A stretch of DNA of 21,697 bases from Haplomitrium mnioides (lineage: Eukaryota > Marchantiophyta > Haplomitriopsida > Calobryales): assembly GCA_049999725.1 (NCBI GenBank), contig JBNGIS010020400.1, positions 41,048 through 62,744 on the forward strand, written 5' to 3'. The notes under the pieces were generated by a model. The model worked only from the letters and a program-made list of their open reading frames with translations, did no database searches and was not told where the DNA came from. The position numbers and the translations under genes are program-made. Shown here in pieces: positions 1-9,136 of this stretch (positions are counted from its first letter, which is position 1; the number at the start of each line of letters is the position of its first letter).

Positions 1-1449
1 GTAGAACCGCGGACTTCCCCTGCTCGCCGAATAAGAACGGTGTCGATGTCGCCGTTTCATTGTCCCTTCGAAGTAAGAACTACACGCACCTGAGGTTAGC
101 TACGTTAAAACTTCAGAAAGCTCACTATAAGAACTACTATGCCCTTTCGGACCGTTCGCCCCTTTCGAACTTTCCGCCGCACCCAGTCAAACTTTTACCT
201 TCTAGATGCCGAAGCAGCAAAGTGTCACCCTTTCAGCGCAGGTAGCTCCTCCATGGGTCGCACCGGCGTTTAGCTTCATTTACCGACCGCTCTTATCTTG
301 CTTGCCGATTCGCCGATATGTCGTCATTCCGCCGTGCCCTTCATTTCCCTCCACCGGATAGGCGCCGTATCGCCCTTCTGGCTCAACCTTCTTCCCGTTG
401 GACGGTTGGCGATGGGTTACTACTTCGCCACTGATGCGCGTCGTTCGAACCGATTCACCGACAATTCGTCTTTTCGCCTTTACTCGCTCTTATTTGGTCA
501 GATCAGGGATCAGTCCCCTTTCGGCTCTCCTCTGTTGTTTTCCTCATGGCAAATCTGCGCTAGGTCGCCCCTTCGGCTTCCGCGCTCTTCCTCCTCCCGG
601 ATCTTCGATACATCGTCCTTACGGCACTCCTCCGTTTTCCTTCGGCCAGACCCGCGATAAGTTGTTGTTTCGGGCCCTCCTCCTTGCTCCCCTGTTTGGT
701 CTCTCCCTGTCCTACGTCGTAAGACGAATCGGAACCCCGCTAAGTAGGCTCCCCACTTAGGGAGGCGCCTTTCCGCAAACCCGCGGGCCTCTTGCTGCCG
801 CCACATCATCCGTGGAATCCCGCGAAGGGCTCTGGAGACGCCACGTTTCCGTGGAATCTCGCGGGACCCTTCGGGGACTCTACTCTTCCGTCAGGACTTA
901 CCGACTCGGATGGAGCGTTTGATCGTCCTCTGCAGGGTTTGCTCTTGCTTACGGGATCGAGGCGTCCCCCTTCCCTGGCCTTGCTCGCCCTTGTGAAGAT
1001 CTCACCTCCTCCTCTCAGCTCCTGATGCTCGTTTCCCGATTTGTGGCCGCTGCAGGAACCCCGCGATTTGCCTTCCTTCGGAGTGCCTTCGGGCTTCCTT
1101 GTTGTTGATCCCCTCTTCTTCCTCCTGCAATCGCCTTGCCATGGGTGTCAGCTCTATTCCTTTTCCCCAGCTCCCACCCCCGCATCCTCCTTAGGCCCAC
1201 GGATTCCCGCTGGCCTGCTTTGAATTTGAGAATGGGGCCCCTCCTCTGGATGGCGATCACTGCTCACCTTCCTCCTCCCCTCTGCCATGGTCCTCTTTCC
1301 CTCCCAAGACTCATGCACCCTGCTCTTATCAGCTGTTTGAGGTAATCAGCTGTTCCCAAGATGCCTTCACACTCGCAAAGGGACAATGTGGCCAGTGGTG
1401 CTTCTGATTTTGTGCGTTAAGCTTTAGTGCTCCAAAACACCGGCTGACA
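1..1449 (-). mobile_element. Long LTR-type repeat, copy C (5' part, runs off the window)
   Basis: Read on the minus strand, this GC-rich block starts with TGTCAGCCGGTG at 1449, exactly where copia-1 coding sequence stops (GAGTAAAAATC). Its first 400 bases or so match the start of copy A base for base over long stretches; for example, both carry the stretch around CAGAGGAGGGG and the GCAGCGGCCA motif. Further in, both have the CCACGGAAACGTGG palindrome (here at 841-854) and a TCTTACGACGT segment. It therefore looks like the same family as copies A and B, cut off by the window edge. The other end and the second target duplication are outside the window. Open frames in this block (up to 120 codons) lie on both strands, overlap each other and resemble no protein I know, so I do not call genes here. 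Confidence 0.75.
797..868 (-). repeat. Two direct repeats of a CCACGG palindromic unit
   Basis: On the plus strand, GCCACATCATCCGTGGAATC near 800-819 is repeated 40 bases later as GCCACGTTTCCGTGGAATC (840-858), and both are followed by a CGCG-rich segment. Each unit can fold as CCACG...CGTGG. The second unit has the same palindrome as copy A at 13360-13373, so it is a family feature rather than a chance repeat. Confidence 0.6.
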
Positions 1450-2079
1450 GATTTTTACTCGCATTTCTTTAATGCGGGATGGATGCCTTGACTGTTTTCT
1501 AAACTAACATGCTTCACACACCTTCTTGCATATCAACATTCTTGAACCTTGGCAAACCGGTAACTACACCTATAGACTACATTGATTTCAGCCTTTGTAG
1601 ATTCACATGTCCCATTCTGTTGTGCCATATATCTGCATCTCCAATAATTGTATTCTTTTGCGTATACATAATATTATCATTTACCATTGGAGTCTTTACA
1701 TCCAATGTAAACATCCTTCTGATCTTACTTCCTCTAGCAACCAATCTATTTCTATTCTTCAAATCCTCTACAAAACAACCATCTTCATTAAAAACAACTT
1801 ATAATCCTTGTTCTACCATTTGACCAACATATACCAAATTCTTTGTAATTGTTGGTACATAGAACACATCAACCTTATACTTTGACTTTCCATCATGTGT
1901 AGAAAGTAGAACATTTCCCATCTCCTAAATTGGATAAACTTTAGCATCACTTATTTCCACATATCTTTGCTGCTCTAGACCATGTAGCTCTTTTAACTAG
2001 TTTTTATGATGTGTAATATAGTTTGACTCACCAGAATCCACTAACCATGCATCACTTTCACAACCTTGTATATAAGTAC
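1450..2079 (-). pseudogene. pol: Copia-1 protease and GAG-pre-integrase region (broken)
   Basis: Reading leftward, the frame shows the protease site as LVDSGESN (copia-2 has YVDSGASN), then the FYVPTITKNLV segment and HNRMGHVNLQRL of the GAG-pre-integrase domain. In-frame stops include AAC-TAG where copia-2 has AAT-TGG, TTA-TAA where copia-2 has CAA, and ATG-TAG where copia-2 has ATG-CAA. A frameshift just before the VCEAC zinc-binding segment spoils the end. The integrase core, reverse transcriptase and RNase H are not present here because the long repeat copy C interrupts at 1449/1450. Confidence 0.85.
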
Positions 2080-3035
2080 TTAAGTACTCATTATATGGTG
2101 GAAAACAAAGAGACGCTCACCATCACTCTTTGATGACGATGCATAATTTAATTGTTGTCTCCGATCATATCCTCTGTTATTGTTGTTGGACTTGCTATAG
2201 CAGTCATTTGCATAATGACCTGCTTTTCCACACTCCCAACAAACTATATCATGGTTGTTTTGCCTTCCACCTCTTCCACGAAAGCTCCTCTTTCCTTGAA
2301 AATTTCCACGGCCTCTACCATGAGCTGTATTCTCAAAATTTTGTTGATTTTGGTTATATTGTACATAACCTCTACCTTCACCACATACTCTTTGGGATCT
2401 CCCCCTGCCTCTACCATATCCTGAGTAGAAGCCTTGTGCTTGCTTATTAGAACCATTTTCTGAAGTGGGTATTCCAATGTTTCTCTCCTCTATTATCATC
2501 AAGGAGACTAGCTCATCAAAATTAGGAAGATTTTCCCGAACATACACAAAAGTGGCAAACGGTTTCTACTTGTCATCACCCTTCAAACCATTCAATACTG
2601 TAGACACTAAATCATCATCCTCTGTAACTACTCCAATAGATCCCAATGCATTTGATGTCTCACCGACATGTTGTGTACATTCTTGATGTTAGTCAGCTTA
2701 TTTTTCAATTGAATCTTTCTAGCTATAGTATTTGTACTATAGTGTTTTTCTAACGTATCTCATACATCTTTTGCAGACTCCAAATCTTGTATATGTCCAA
2801 CCATACGGTTTGACAAATTCTGCCAAATCAAAAACATCATCTTCTTATTTTTATTTTTTTCCAAACCCATGCTTTCAATTCTTGATCTATTACATTCACT
2901 GAAGGAAGTTGTGGTTCCTTTACTTCACATGATACATACCTCCATAAGCTCATACCTCCATAAGCTCTTGCCTATCAAATAGTTCCTCATTCAGAACTTC
3001 CACGCTTCTCCATACCAACGGTCGGTATCACCCAT
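2080..3035 (-). pseudogene. gag: Copia-1 gag (broken)
   Basis: Gag packages the element RNA. The reading starts MGDTD at 3035, the same start as copia-2 (MGDTN), but a deletion soon removes the segment that reads NNYQPWKFRM in copia-2. A perfect 16-base tandem repeat (2935-2950 and 2951-2966) adds another disruption, and TGG became TAG in the segment before 2547. From 2547 to 2080 an uncorrupted stretch of 155 codons encodes a Gly/Arg-rich region followed by the zinc knuckle CWECGKAGHYANDC (2200-2241). That stretch ends in a stop made by an 8-base tandem duplication (TAAGTACT at 2073-2080 and 2081-2088). The end of gag relative to pol is approximate because both are one fused frame in intact copia elements. 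Confidence 0.85.
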
Positions 3036-3175
3036 TACGTAACTTCTCAACACTTCCAAACTTCAAGATTTCGTGCTTCACCTCTATGACCACTTTTGGC
3101 AAAAAGGTTATCAAACCAAATTGCTCGTATACTCTTTGGGATCTTATTCTCCTCACAAACCAAACTCTAATGTCA

Positions 3176-3443
3176 TGTAAAGAAATAGAGTAGACAAAGA
3201 GGAGACAAATCTTTGGAGGCAAAAATGAGAGATCGTACTCAACTCAATGAATTTACAAATGGGAAGAAGCTTGCGTCATCTCTCCCTTAGATCTCCCTTT
3301 TCTCTCTCTCTACATATTCTCTATTTATACTTAAACTTACCCTAAATTAACTTAGCAAAATTAACCCTAAAGAGGGTCCAAAAAAGTAGACTCTAACCGT
3401 CATCATGTCCGGCTGGCTACCGGTAGAGCTTGGTATTTCAACA
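3176..3443 (-). repeat. 5' LTR of copia-1
   Basis: On the minus strand it begins TGTTGAAATACCAAGCTC (3443) and ends ...TTTCTTTACA (3176), giving TG...CA ends and a length of 268 bases. It aligns along its length with the LTR at 10272-10532. It contains TATAAATA (plus strand 3322-3329), the likely promoter TATA box, and the CTTTAGGGTTA block shared with the other copy. The start abuts a dirigent-like pseudogene, so the element inserted into that gene copy or next to its break. Confidence 0.88.
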
Positions 3444-3697
3444 CATCATCGGTTTCTGCTGTGAAAGTGTAAATGATTGTGCCACTCTTACTTTCGTGGC
3501 TCTACTATCTCGTGATGGAATGGAATGCGGACATCGATCCAAATTCAATGCCCTTCTTCCGGTTCGGCCAGGAAACTTGCACAGTGTTTGCATTTACGTC
3601 TTTGATGTACATAAACATCATCCATTCCTGTCGAAGGCTTGCACCCTTTGGATGCAGTGATAGAAACTCAAAGAAACATGACTGCCACCATCGCCAT
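3444..3697 (-). pseudogene. Dirigent-like pseudogene, N-terminal half, inverted
   Basis: On the minus strand the ATG at 3697 opens MAMVAVMFL, matching the signal-peptide start MAVAMIAVAFLFL of the intact genes. A TGA follows at once and the frame shifts. The next segment reads EWMMFMYIKDVNANTVQVS and then GIEFGSMSAF, matching MAMYVKQK...AEFGSMYAF of the gene at 6583. Similarity continues through the region equal to the TKVIGTQSG segment and stops at 3444, directly against the copia-1 LTR. Only about the first half of the gene is left. It lies in the opposite orientation to all other dirigent copies in the window, so it is either a separate inverted copy or the product of a local inversion. 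Confidence 0.75.
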
Positions 3698-4071
3698 GAT
3701 TTCAGACCTCGTTCGAAACCCTCTCCCTCGAACTCAAGTCGATTTGGAGATCCAAAATAGTTCATGAGGTGCCTTCTTATGAAACACAGATCAAAATTCT
3801 GTACCGTTATATCATCTGCAACAATAGTCTTCATTCTCAGGACAATAAAAGTCGGCGAATCTTAAGTTTTCAAGAAGCTTCGGCCATATCCGACGCTTTT
3901 GGTCAATCATTTATAACCTCTTGCTTATTCTCTCAGGCAATTTGTAATCTTCGAAGCCATCCTCGCCTGAAGAAATCGCTTCGATACATTAGAGAATCCC
4001 CTAGAGTAACGAGTTCCACTATCCAACAATTGTCATTGCATTAGTAGAGAAAAAAACTTGCTGGCGGATTT
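3698..4071. other. Spacer with no recognised gene
   Basis: This spacer lies between two dirigent-like pseudogenes that point away from each other. Short open frames occur on both strands but resemble nothing I know. It may hold the decayed promoter of the minus-strand pseudogene, although I see no clear TATA box. Confidence 0.4.
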
Positions 4072-4415
4072 CGTAATGTCGTTGGGATCTTGGAGTCACT
4101 TGAGATAGGCACAGTAGTTGTCTACACTCTGACCACCAAAGTCGAGGACCATGAGAGATACCAACTCTTGGCAGTCTTAACTTCTCTCTGCACTCGCACA
4201 AGCACATTGGAACTCTGAGCATTCTTGGCAGCAGCTCTGATAGAAACAACAAAGTTTACCCAAAAGGTGGTGGAACAGGCTACTTCGCAAAGGCCATCGG
4301 CATTTTCGACATGGAAAGCATCATCCACGTTTACCCGTCTAACGAAACTAGAGCTTCTGAAATAATGTACGTTGTCGCCATAGATCTCTACTTCGAATCG
4401 GCTGAGACACAGTGA
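4072..4415 (+). pseudogene. Dirigent-like pseudogene, C-terminal two thirds
   Basis: From about 4072 the plus strand follows the intact genes starting at their KVIGTQSG region (GTCGTTGGGATCTTGGAG), although an early in-frame TGA is present. A one-base deletion near 4184 (ACTTCTCTC where the gene at 6583 has ACCGTCTCTC) shifts the frame. After it, one frame runs to the TGA at 4413-4415 and encodes HIGTLSILGSSSD, then GGGTGYFAKAIGIFDME and the ending ESAETQ. The signal peptide and first third are missing. The closing residues match ESTETQ of both intact genes, so the end is firmly placed. It is the first unit of the tandem array and is not functional. Confidence 0.85.
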
Positions 4416-6470
4416 TCGTTGCCCAGTGTTCAAGTTCAACTCTGATTTCACTCTCATAATCACGTCGGTACACTCCCTGCTGCTTCCGGATTGGGACTGC
4501 AATTCAAATTCTAGTTTTTTTTTCATAATGCTGTGGTTTGTTGGGTCATGAAGTTTCAGAATCCACCTCGCACTTTATTTGCTGCTGCAATCATCAAATT
4601 CTGATCCAGCAGAAGCAGAAACCTTGACCTGAGTGTCTCACTTGGATCATAACCGAGACTCGATCACTGAGAATCTAATTCTGATTGCAGAATGGGACAC
4701 ATGGATTTAAGGATGACAAATTGAATACTGTAAAAACCAAAAAAACACATTTCGTGAAAGCGTTCGCTGTTGAATCGGATTCTTGTTGGCCAAGAATGAG
4801 TCTTCTATTCAGTGGCTGTGTAAGCTTCTGTGTTTAGTTTAGAAGAAGTGAAACTAAAAGGAAGGGGAAAATGTTGCAACAAACAAGTGCACATTTAGTT
4901 TTAACACCTACAGTTACATCCAAATCATTGCGACCAGCCTCAACATTCATTCATCCCAGCTCGGGCCTCGAAATCCAGGAGGCACGAGGGCATTTCTAAT
5001 ACAACAAATCGAAGTTCGTTCTCAATTGTGACTGGACAGATCTCAACGAGATAGTGGTACTGTCTAGCAGAGTAAGGACATGGGATTGAAGCGGACAGCA
5101 AGAAAGCATGGAACTGATTCTTGAAAGCAAGTAACACACGAAACGGTGGGATTGTTCAACAGAGACTGGACAACGATAGCAATAAAAGCATGGATAAGGG
5201 AACTGGAGCTTCTGAGTCATGTGCCTCGTGAATGTTCATCTCCATTTCCATTGATTCAGAAGCACAACGCCTTCGCTTTGTACGTTCTTCATGATTCCAT
5301 TTCAAAGGAGACGATAATGAATGAACCTCATCGGTTTCAATCAGACGGATGCACGGCCATTTGAGACGAACTTGACAAACTTGAAAATGGTCTTAGAAAT
5401 GACATTGTGTACACGTTATCCACCAAAATTATTTTTCGAGTCGAAAAGGATTTCGAATTTGTGTGGGAGATTGCTTGAAGAATAGTTGTTGCTGGTAGTG
5501 GGGAATCCGTGTGGACTTTTTTTCTAGAACCAATAGGCGTTTTACATTTGCTTCTTGTCACTGGTTCAAGGACTTCTTTAGATTGTTCAATTACCTCATC
5601 ACGATACAACCTACCATGCCAGATTCTGACAACTGCGTCATTTAGCCTTGGAAATGAGGTGCTGGATCTGTCGTTGCACCCTCGCTATCGATCATTCATC
5701 ATCTTCGGGGTAAGATTCCAAGGCACTCATAGCCAGCCTTTGAGTGATTCAAATTAAAATCGCCTTGATCCCAAGAATTTCTTGTATGACCAGAACAATT
5801 GTGAGAGAATTTGTGATCCATGGAATGGGAGAGCACTATCTTACTGAAAATCCGCCATCCCACACTGAAATTGGGTGTACACAACATCGCGTACACGTTT
5901 ATTGAGATTTTGAAGCAGAAGAAATTTCCTATTCATAGCAGGTGCTTTTGATCTGACGACTCTTGATATGTGCATGCACAGCTCATAAAATGGGATTCAG
6001 CGGAACGAATGTTGCTTTCCTTGAAGCATTCTTCATTACATCTCAATCTCAATGGAAGGATTCGTGGCTTTGTATGCCAAGGTGGGCTGGGCTACATATA
6101 CATGGCATTGCTTGGATTATAATCTTGCTTAAAATGACCGTGAAGTGAAATTTCACGACTGTTTGGAGTTCTTGACCTAGACCTTCAGTAGGCTGCACAT
6201 TCTTCACAATTTCTTCTAGCGATTTCTTTTGTTGTTATTCCGAGTTCCTTGCGCCAGCGATATGTGTCGCAAGCTGGTCAAATTGTCACCGCATTTTTTG
6301 AAAGCTGATAGTTTTTTCGTGGCAATGTAGGCTGGCCGGGGATATCGACGGATGTGGAGAAGCCATGAGCTAGGTTGCCAGCATCCGTTTTACCTGTGTC
6401 TTTTAGTCATGAAAAACATGTTGCGCACTATTTGGAAGCAGCCTCGCAGATTTTTCAAGGCAGCTCTGCA
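4416..6470. other. Intergenic DNA of tandem unit 1
   Basis: There is no convincing gene here. Much of it is a diverged duplicate of 7129-9045, including the segments around CGGGCCTCGAAATCCA (4964), CTCGTGAATGTTC (5225), GAAAATGGTC (5383) and TTGTTCAATTACC (5583), and the promoter-proximal part before the TATA box at 6471. Short open frames in it are not shared with the duplicate block. A small dirigent relic may remain at about 5196-5263 (GGGAACTGGAGCTTCTGAG, then ATCTCCATTTCC), equal in position to the larger relic at 7990-8245. Confidence 0.6.
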
Positions 6471-6477
6471 TATAAAG
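6471..6477 (+). promoter_or_regulatory. TATA box of the first dirigent-like gene
   Basis: TATAAAG lies 112 bases before the ATG at 6583. The same position in the second gene has TATAAAT, inside a conserved context (TCAAGGCAGC just upstream of both). The transcription start is expected around 6500-6510. Confidence 0.65.
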
Positions 6478-6582
6478 CTCTCGAGCTCTCTCTTCTTGTC
6501 AAGCTTTCAATCTTAACTTCCATTCACAGCTGAGGACGCCAACTGCTCAAGTGTGTTTCGAGAATCTACATCTTCGTCATTC

Positions 6583-7128
6583 ATGGCAGTGACGATGATC
6601 GCAGTGGTTGTCATGTTCCTGGGAATTGTAAGTGCAGTGAATGCGGGGGCAAACGCTAAACCCACTGAACTACTCATGGCAATGTACGTAAAACAAAAGG
6701 GAGCAAGTGTGCACATTTCATCCCCGAGCGGGGAGAGAGGAGCTGAATTTGGGTCCATGTACGCGTTCTCTCATGACATCTTAGAGCGGGCTGAGTCCAC
6801 GAAGGTGATTGGAACCCAGAGTGGAGTAGTCGTTTTCACTCAGACCAACAACCCCGAGGACCATGAGAGCTACCAACATTTGGCAGTGTTCACCGTCTCT
6901 CTGCACTCGTACAAGCACAATGGAACTCTGAGCATTCTTGGCACCAGCTCCAACGTCGACAACAAAGTTTACCCAATCGTGGGTGGCACCGGCTATTTCG
7001 AAAAAGCCATTGGAACTTTCAACATGGAAAGGTTCAGCCACAAGGAAACGTCTCACACAAATGCAGCTCCTGAAATCATGTTTCTCGCCACCATGAAGCT
7101 CCACTTCCAATCCACTGAAACTCAGTGA
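6583..7128 (+). CDS. Dirigent-like secreted protein (181 aa)
   Basis: Dirigent proteins act in the apoplast and steer stereoselective coupling of phenoxy radicals (lignans and related compounds). The ATG at 6583 is chosen because the paralogue starts at the same residue (MAV.MIAV); the frame stays open upstream only through non-ATG codons. Residues 1-21 form a hydrophobic signal peptide ending VNA. The body has the family landmarks: FGSMYAF (56-62), KVIGTQSG (74-81), NGTLSILG (113-120) and PIVGGTGYFEKAIG (131-144), close to the usual VVGGTG.F..ARG. The length is normal for the family, with no intron. There is one N-glycosylation sequon (N113) and no cysteine. Odd point: the family's HD...G.N motif after the first strand is absent; MYVKQKGAS stands there instead, so catalytic partners may differ. 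TATA is at 6471. The family call is strong but the substrate is unknown. Confidence 0.88.
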   Translation: MAVTMIAVVVMFLGIVSAVNAGANAKPTELLMAMYVKQKGASVHISSPSGERGAEFGSMYAFSHDILERAESTKVIGTQSGVVVFTQTNNPEDHESYQHLAVFTVSLHSYKHNGTLSILGTSSNVDNKVYPIVGGTGYFEKAIGTFNMERFSHKETSHTNAAPEIMFLATMKLHFQSTETQ

Positions 7129-7989
7129 ATCTCGCTCAAATTCAATCGCCTCAGACGGAATGCTGTGATTCAACCGCGTTTTGAGTCAACCTCGACAAGG
7201 AAATCCTTAGGCAGGATCATTTGGTTTGAACAACGTATCTCATCAATCAAATGGATCCAGTTGGGGAATAATTTCTCATGTGTAATTTTGAGTGAGATTC
7301 TCTTGAAATGAATAATTGATGAAGTGTTAGAGCTTGGGCAAGATAGGCGACCGTAGGGATATTCAAGAATCCTCCTCATCATCAAAGTGTGGGTTATAAT
7401 TCCTTTTTCAGCAATTTTGTGTGTCAACGGGTGTTCAACCTGGCCTCTTATTTTCGCTAGCACTTGGGTGTCCCAGTACCTACTATTGCCGGATGAGGCT
7501 ATTCAAATTCTAGTTCTGCTTTCTTAATGTTGTGGATTGTTGGATCATGGAGTGTGCACATTTATTGAAGGCGTTGTTCGTTGAATCGGATTTTTATTCT
7601 CCATGAATCAGTCTTCGATTCTGTGGCCAGCTCTGTAAGCTCATGTGGAAGGGAGCCAGACGAGCCGCATTCAATTTATACTTTAATAAGCTAGGGCCTC
7701 AAAATCCATGACCAATAGATGATTTCCACTGCAACTAATCTGAATTCGCTCGCACTCAATTCCTACTGGATACATCTCAACGAACTCTTGGGATTGTCCA
7801 GCAAGGTCAAAACATGTAATTGAACTCCACAGCAAGAATGGAACTGAAATTGATTCGTTATGCATCGAGAGGCATGCTTCGTGGATGCCGTCTGAGGTTT
7901 CCACATGCCCAGCAATTGAACTAATCAGTGTCTCTTTGTCACATTGGAACTCGCAAATGTGAGCCCAATCACGTCGACACGTCTACTCA

Positions 7990-8245
7990 CGCAAAATCTG
8001 GCCATGTTTCAAACAGAGCAAGCAGAATGGCATTCAATTTGAATCCATGTACGTCTTGAAGTTCTGTCATGAGATCGTGGAACGATCACATTCAAAAAAT
8101 GTCAGATAGGATGGCACACGCATTTGTAAACTTCCACCACTGAGGCACCAACACCAGCATTGCTCACCGTTCCCCTAACAAGTACAATGAAAACTCTGAC
8201 CATCTCGTGAATGTTCATCTCCATTCAGAAGCACAAAGCGCTCGT
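7990..8245 (+). pseudogene. Dirigent-like relic inside tandem unit 2
   Basis: Base-level similarity to the intact genes is patchy but ordered. AGAATGGCATTCAATTTG and CCATGTACG (about 8029-8055) equal the N..FG.MYA region. TCATGAGATCGTGGAACG follows and equals the SHEVVEH region. Then come AGTACAATGAAAACTCTGA (about 8180), equal to KHNGTLS, and CGTGAATGTTCATCTCCATT (8208), which resembles the last codons V.IDLHFES. The glycine-rich segment between the last two is deleted. There is no open frame. The unit-1 flank keeps only traces at the same place, so this relic predates the duplication. Confidence 0.6.
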
Positions 8246-8924
8246 TTTATACGTTCGTCGTAAAAGGAGACAGGAAATATACGAATCTCATGTGTTCCAA
8301 GCAGGAATATTTGAGGCCATTTCGAAGTCTTGAAAATGGTCGGCGAGACCTCGTTCTGCCTTAGACAATATGTGCATGTTTTCTTCAAATTTTCGAATCT
8401 GATTTTGAGGCAAAACAAAGTTTCAGAATTGTGTCGGAGATTTCTCAAAAGTGGTAATCCGAGTGCACTTTTGGTTACATTTTGCATTCCGTCCGGAGTC
8501 ACTGTTTGAATTGTTCAACGACCTGCCGAAAATTTGCGTAAGCAGAAAACAGCTCATGTTTTTAGTTACAAAGAAACGAGCGTGCGTTTCCTTTCAACAA
8601 TCTTCCTTCCCTAGCAATGTCGAGGAACAATCCACGGATTCGTAGGCCTGCCGGTGGACGTGCTTGAATTATAGTCTCTTCAAAACTATTATTCATCAAA
8701 ACTATTATTCAGATTCCTTCACATTAAATTTCATGCTGTTGGACGTAATTTTCATTAGCCCTCGGTTGCTTCGCATTGTGCTTCAGCGTGTAGCCATACC
8801 TGGTGTTGTCATTCCGATTTTGTAGGGCCAGCAATTTCTGTCGCAAGCTCACCTAATCGAGCTACAATTTCTGAAAACTTTCAGTTCTTTTTGAGTCAAT
8901 CTAAAGTGGCCGGTAAGACGAAAA

Positions 8925-8931
8925 ACGTGGC
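8925..8931 (+). promoter_or_regulatory. ACGTGGC (ABRE/G-box-like) core upstream of the second dirigent-like gene
   Basis: The sequence AAAAACGTGGCAG puts an ACGTGGC core about 115 bases before the TATA box at 9046. This is the core bound by plant bZIP factors of the ABA-responsive group. The matching part of the first gene's promoter reads ACGGATGTGGAG, without the ACGT core. Function is inferred from the motif alone. Confidence 0.35.
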
Positions 8932-9045
8932 AGATGCGAAGGAGCCGCGATTTCATCTGTAATTTTTATTTTTTTTTAAAAGGACGATAAGATCGGCATA
9001 TCTCTTTGGACGCAGCCCGGCATATTTGTCAAGGCAGCATTGCTT

Positions 9046-9052
9046 TATAAAT
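9046..9052 (+). promoter_or_regulatory. TATA box of the second dirigent-like gene
   Basis: TATAAAT lies 91 bases before the ATG at 9137, at the same place as the TATA box of the first gene and with the same upstream TCAAGGCAGC context. Confidence 0.65.
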
Positions 9053-9136
9053 CTTGCTAGCTCTCAAGCTATGTCTCCATCCAAAGCTGAAGAGGCCAAG
9101 TGAGAGTGTTTCCAGAATCAACAGCCTTCACCTATC

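Larger units (their letters stand above)
1450..3443 (-). mobile_element. Ty1/copia retrotransposon, 5' portion (copia-1)
   Basis: A minus-strand LTR retrotransposon. Reading from 3443 leftward come the LTR, a degenerate tRNA-Met primer site at 3160-3175 (8 of 12 bases agree with TGGTATCAGAGC), a gag start at 3035, a CCHC zinc knuckle at 2200-2241, a protease DSG motif, and the GAG-pre-integrase HNRMGHVNLQRL motif. It is clearly the same family as the plus-strand copia-2 element, with long stretches of near identity. The element stops at 1450, where the long repeat copy C is inserted; the rest of pol and the 3' LTR lie beyond the window. Many stops and frameshifts show that it is dead. Confidence 0.9.
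7129..9045. other. Intergenic DNA of tandem unit 2
   Basis: This is a diverged duplicate of 4416-6470. No gene is supported apart from the dirigent relic at 7990-8245. The first 270 bases or so also match the 3' flank of the next gene (shared TGATTCAACC, GAGATTCTCTTGAAA and CAAGATAGG..ACCGTA). The last 300 bases are the promoter region of the gene at 9137. Confidence 0.6.

Noticed and set aside
298-1345. Several overlapping open frames of 60-120 codons in the GC-rich left end
   Set aside because: They overlap on both strands, have low-complexity Arg/Ser/Pro-rich translations, and lie in a repeat whose relatives at 12810 and 17050 do not keep the frames.
3769-4044. 91-codon open frame between the two dirigent pseudogenes
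   Set aside because: There is no recognisable motif or plausible promoter, and its end overlaps the spacer next to the pseudogene.
6553-6582. In-frame upstream extension of the first dirigent-like gene
   Set aside because: The extension would start at GTG, which is not a normal plant start, and it would bury the signal peptide. The sister gene starts at the equivalent of 6583.
6781-7173. 130-codon open frame on the minus strand over the first dirigent-like gene
   Set aside because: It is an antisense shadow. A similar shadow lies over the second gene, and the translation shows no domain.
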